A stretch of DNA of 64,000 nt, from NCBI RefSeq assembly GCF_022570735.2, contig NZ_JANCNS010000001.1, forward strand, positions 434,001-498,000. Reading direction: 5' to 3'. The position numbers were made by a program, and so were the translations under genes. The notes beneath the pieces are model-generated. The model was not told the origin of the DNA. It saw nothing but the letters and a program-made list of their open reading frames with translations, and did not search any database. This DNA is from Christiangramia oceanisediminis. Lineage in GTDB: Bacteria; Bacteroidota; Bacteroidia; Flavobacteriales; Flavobacteriaceae. Below are positions 62,029 through 64,000 of this stretch, one piece after another; within the stretch, counting starts at the first letter, position 1; each line of letters starts with the position of its first letter.

Positions 62029-63306
62029 ATGAAAAAGCTACCTATAGTTTCAGCTCAGGAAGCCGTTGCAAAAATAAAATCCAACCAGCGTATTTTCTTC
62101 CAGGGAGCCGCAATGACCCCAACCGTTCTGATAGATGCTCTTTGTGACAGGTTTGCCGAACTAAGAAATGTTGAGATCATCCAAATACATACAGAAGGAC
62201 ATGCGAAGTATACCGAAGCCCCCTACAACGAATCTTTTAGGACCAATACCTGTTTTGTGGGTGGTAACGTTAGAAAAGCCGTGAATTCGAATTTTGGAGC
62301 GTATATTCCTATTTTTCTAAGCGAGATCCACGTCCTTTTCAGAAAGAATATTCTTCCTTTAGACTGTGCCTTTATCCAGGTTTCTCCACCAGACAAACAC
62401 GGATTTTGTTCTTTGGGCGTTTCTGTAGACATCACCCTGCCTGCCATTCAGCATGCAAAAACTGTCATCGCGCAGATCAATCCCAATGTCCCTAGGACCC
62501 ACGGTGATGGCATCATACATATAGACAGGCTGGACGCCGCAGTGGAGGTAGATCAGCCCATCTTTGCTCATATGTTTACCCAACCCACTGAAATAGAAAA
62601 AATGATAGGTGCCCATGTAGCCGGCTTAATAGAGGATGGAGCTACCCTACAAATGGGAATTGGCGGGATACCCAACGTGGTTTTAAACAATCTCACCAAT
62701 CACAAAAGGCTTGGTATTCATACCGAAATGTTTTCAGACGGAGTCCTTCCTCTTATCGAAAAGGGAGTAATTACCGGGGAAGAAAAGGAGATCAAAACCG
62801 GGAAACTGGTTACCTGCTTTGCGGTTGGATCTCAGAAACTATATGACTTCATAGACGACAACCCAATCGTTCACTTTAAGGAAGCAGCCTACACCAATGA
62901 CACGGCCATCATCAGGCAGAATCCTAAGGTCACGGCCATCAACTCGGCGATCGAGATCGACCTTACCGGACAGGTATGTGCCGATACCATTGGGAAAATT
63001 CAGTATTCCGGCGTTGGAGGACAGATGGATTTTATAAGAGGTGCCGCCCTTTCTGAAGGAGGCAAGGCGATCATTGCCATGCCCTCTACCACCAGCAAGG
63101 GGATTTCGAAAATTGTTCCCTACCTCAGGGAAGGTGCCGGGGTAACGACCACCCGGGCGCACGTACATTATATCGCAACCGAATACGGGGTGGTAGATCT
63201 TTTTGGGAGGAACCTGAAACAGCGTGCTGAAGCCCTTATCTCGATTGCCCATCCAGATCACCGGGAAGAATTGTCGACACAGGCTTTTGAAAGACTGAAC
63301 ACCTGA
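62029..63306 (+). CDS. Acetyl-CoA hydrolase/CoA-transferase family protein
   Basis: A 425-residue enzyme of the 4-hydroxybutyrate or acetyl-CoA transferase family. The N-terminal IFFQGAAMTPTVLIDALCDRF, the LQMGIGGIPNVVLNNL loop and the catalytic glutamate in LGIHTEMFSDGVLPL are visible, as is the late GGQMDFIRGAALSEGGKAIIAMPST. It moves CoA between small organic acids such as acetate, succinate, butyrate or hydroxybutyrate; the pair cannot be read. Cytoplasmic, 47 bases after the second YceI gene; metabolic link to its exported neighbours is not obvious. Confidence 0.9.
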   Translation: MKKLPIVSAQEAVAKIKSNQRIFFQGAAMTPTVLIDALCDRFAELRNVEIIQIHTEGHAKYTEAPYNESFRTNTCFVGGNVRKAVNSNFGAYIPIFLSEIHVLFRKNILPLDCAFIQVSPPDKHGFCSLGVSVDITLPAIQHAKTVIAQINPNVPRTHGDGIIHIDRLDAAVEVDQPIFAHMFTQPTEIEKMIGAHVAGLIEDGATLQMGIGGIPNVVLNNLTNHKRLGIHTEMFSDGVLPLIEKGVITGEEKEIKTGKLVTCFAVGSQKLYDFIDDNPIVHFKEAAYTNDTAIIRQNPKVTAINSAIEIDLTGQVCADTIGKIQYSGVGGQMDFIRGAALSEGGKAIIAMPSTTSKGISKIVPYLREGAGVTTTRAHVHYIATEYGVVDLFGRNLKQRAEALISIAHPDHREELSTQAFERLNT

Positions 63307-63394
63307 TCTTTACAAAGCATCGAAAAGCTGAGGATCGTCATTTTTTAGGAAGACTCTGCAAGGTATTTTTACATGGTAATTAAAAAACGAAGCC

Positions 63395-63676
63395 ATGAAG
63401 TTATATACAAAATTATATGAAGATTTCAACGAAATGTACCTTGGATACGCCGGACTGGCCATTATCGCATCAAGCTGCCTTGGATCGATCGCTGCGATGT
63501 TGATATTGATGAATGGTCACGGTGTGGCAAATATGCTGCAGTTAATGGCGGTGGTAATAGTTTGTATGACCTTTAATGCTGCCGTACTGGCTCAATTAAA
63601 GACAAAATTCGTATTCAATAGCTTAATATTCAGCCTTCTTGTAAGTACGATCTTCATAGTAGTGAACCTCATTTAA
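63395..63676 (+). CDS. Small three-helix membrane protein
   Basis: A 93-residue protein with three hydrophobic segments (about 17-37, 44-64 and 73-92) after a polar start MKLYTKLYEDFNEM. Its size resembles DUF-type subunit-like proteins but I do not recognise the family. It lies 88 bases after the CoA-transferase and is closed by a strong terminator. Function unknown. Confidence 0.68.
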   Translation: MKLYTKLYEDFNEMYLGYAGLAIIASSCLGSIAAMLILMNGHGVANMLQLMAVVIVCMTFNAAVLAQLKTKFVFNSLIFSLLVSTIFIVVNLI

Positions 63677-63702
63677 AAAAAAATTTGAATAAGCCTTTTT
63701 CA

Positions 63703-63757
63703 GGTCGCCTTTTCTGAATTTCATTGGAGTGATTCGGAAAGGGCGATCGTTTTTTTA
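63703..63757 (+). terminator. Long intrinsic terminator closing the plus-strand set
   Basis: Arms 63703-63718 and 63733-63748 form a 16-base stem with three G-U pairs, then seven or more T. Strong termination is expected, ending transcripts from yceI or later starts. Confidence 0.85.
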
Positions 63758-64000
63758 GTATGGAGTAGTTAGTATTGAGATGTGAGATTTTAGATGTGAG
63801 ATTTTAGAAGTACGAATTATGAAAATTTTTAATGGCTCCTATGGCCACGGATGCACGGATAAGTTGATATTCCCTAGTTGATTGACTGTCAACTAAAAAA
63901 ACGGCCTATCGAAAGTTTTACAGATAAATTTTCATCAGTTAGGCTTCGACTCCGCTCAGTTAAGGCTCCGTTCGAGAGATTTAAAGCCACGAATGCACTA
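63758..64000. other. Repeat-rich right end
   Basis: No gene. Tandem 14-base repeat of GATGTGAGATTTTA at about 63779-63806, a TAGTTGA/TCAACTA inverted repeat at 63875-63895, CACGGATGCACGGAT and CACGAATGCAC words (about 63845, 63990), and a CTTCGACTCCGCTCAGT word near 63945. All recur in intergenic DNA of this phylum; the same kinds of words occur at 53.6-54 kb. Confidence 0.65.

Noticed and set aside
1-64000. tRNA, rRNA, integrase or prophage genes
   Set aside because: I looked for tRNA-like cloverleaf ends and transposase or integrase motifs in all gaps and found none. A computed scan would be needed to exclude short RNAs.

Overview
The window reads as a contiguous piece of a marine or soil Flavobacteriaceae chromosome (Bacteroidota). 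This rests on gene content: a type IX secretion translocon gene (sprA) between ruvA and gcvH, an alternative complex III (Act) operon joined to cytochrome oxidase genes, TonB proteins with a proline-rich linker, a pentaheme-type ActA fused to a monoheme domain, and promoters of the Bacteroidota type (TTTG, about 19 bases, TAnnTTTG). The genus cannot be fixed from sequence reading alone; Gramella/Christiangramia, Salegentibacter or Zunongwangia relatives are plausible. Most genes from 1 to 46.7 kb lie on the minus strand. No rRNA, tRNA, CRISPR array, prophage or transposase was found.

Layout. 0-2.2 kb: a MacB-type ABC exporter (ATPase plus two tandem permeases, the second cut by the window edge). 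2.3-7.5 kb: oxidase assembly and small subunits (heme O synthase CyoE, two subunit III proteins, subunit IV, Sco, DUF420 and two small unknowns). 7.6-12.3 kb: a RemB-like outer-membrane protein, two TonB proteins, a VanZ protein and the glycine cleavage H protein. 12.3-24 kb: sprA, ruvA, malic enzyme-phosphotransacetylase, queG and a conserved lipoprotein. 24-27.9 kb: an accessory patch with a cupin gene divergent from a TetR regulator, a DUF4242 protein, an NTF2-like protein and a cytochrome P450. 27.9-41.1 kb: ruvB, then the actABCDEF-coxB-coxA operon. 41.3-46.7 kb: a SPOR protein, a repeat-rich gap and rimP-nusA-infB. 46.8-53.6 kb: a tandem UspA protein, an AsmA-like protein, a phosphoesterase and a sensor kinase with its receiver. 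53.6-59.2 kb: a repeat-rich spacer and an envelope polysaccharide cluster (fcl, gmd, two glycosyltransferases) containing a GxxExxY gene. 59.4-63.7 kb: a plus-strand set of YceI, outer-membrane barrel, second YceI-like protein, CoA-transferase and a small membrane protein.

How it fits together. The Act operon takes electrons from menaquinol and passes them through c-type cytochromes to an A-type oxidase. The 2.3-7.5 kb cluster supplies the remaining oxidase subunits, heme and copper assembly. SprA, the RemB-like protein and the TonBs serve the outer membrane.

The most unusual signals are not large new operons. They are: a GxxExxY gene bounded by 32-base imperfect inverted repeats inside the GDP-fucose cluster; a phased octamer minisatellite (9 plus 7 copies) beside it; a repeat translated in frame in the fucose synthase gene; an intrinsic-terminator hairpin in the short leader of rimP-nusA-infB; a helix-hairpin-helix tail on ActC; and the 59-63.7 kb YceI-barrel gene set of unknown purpose.
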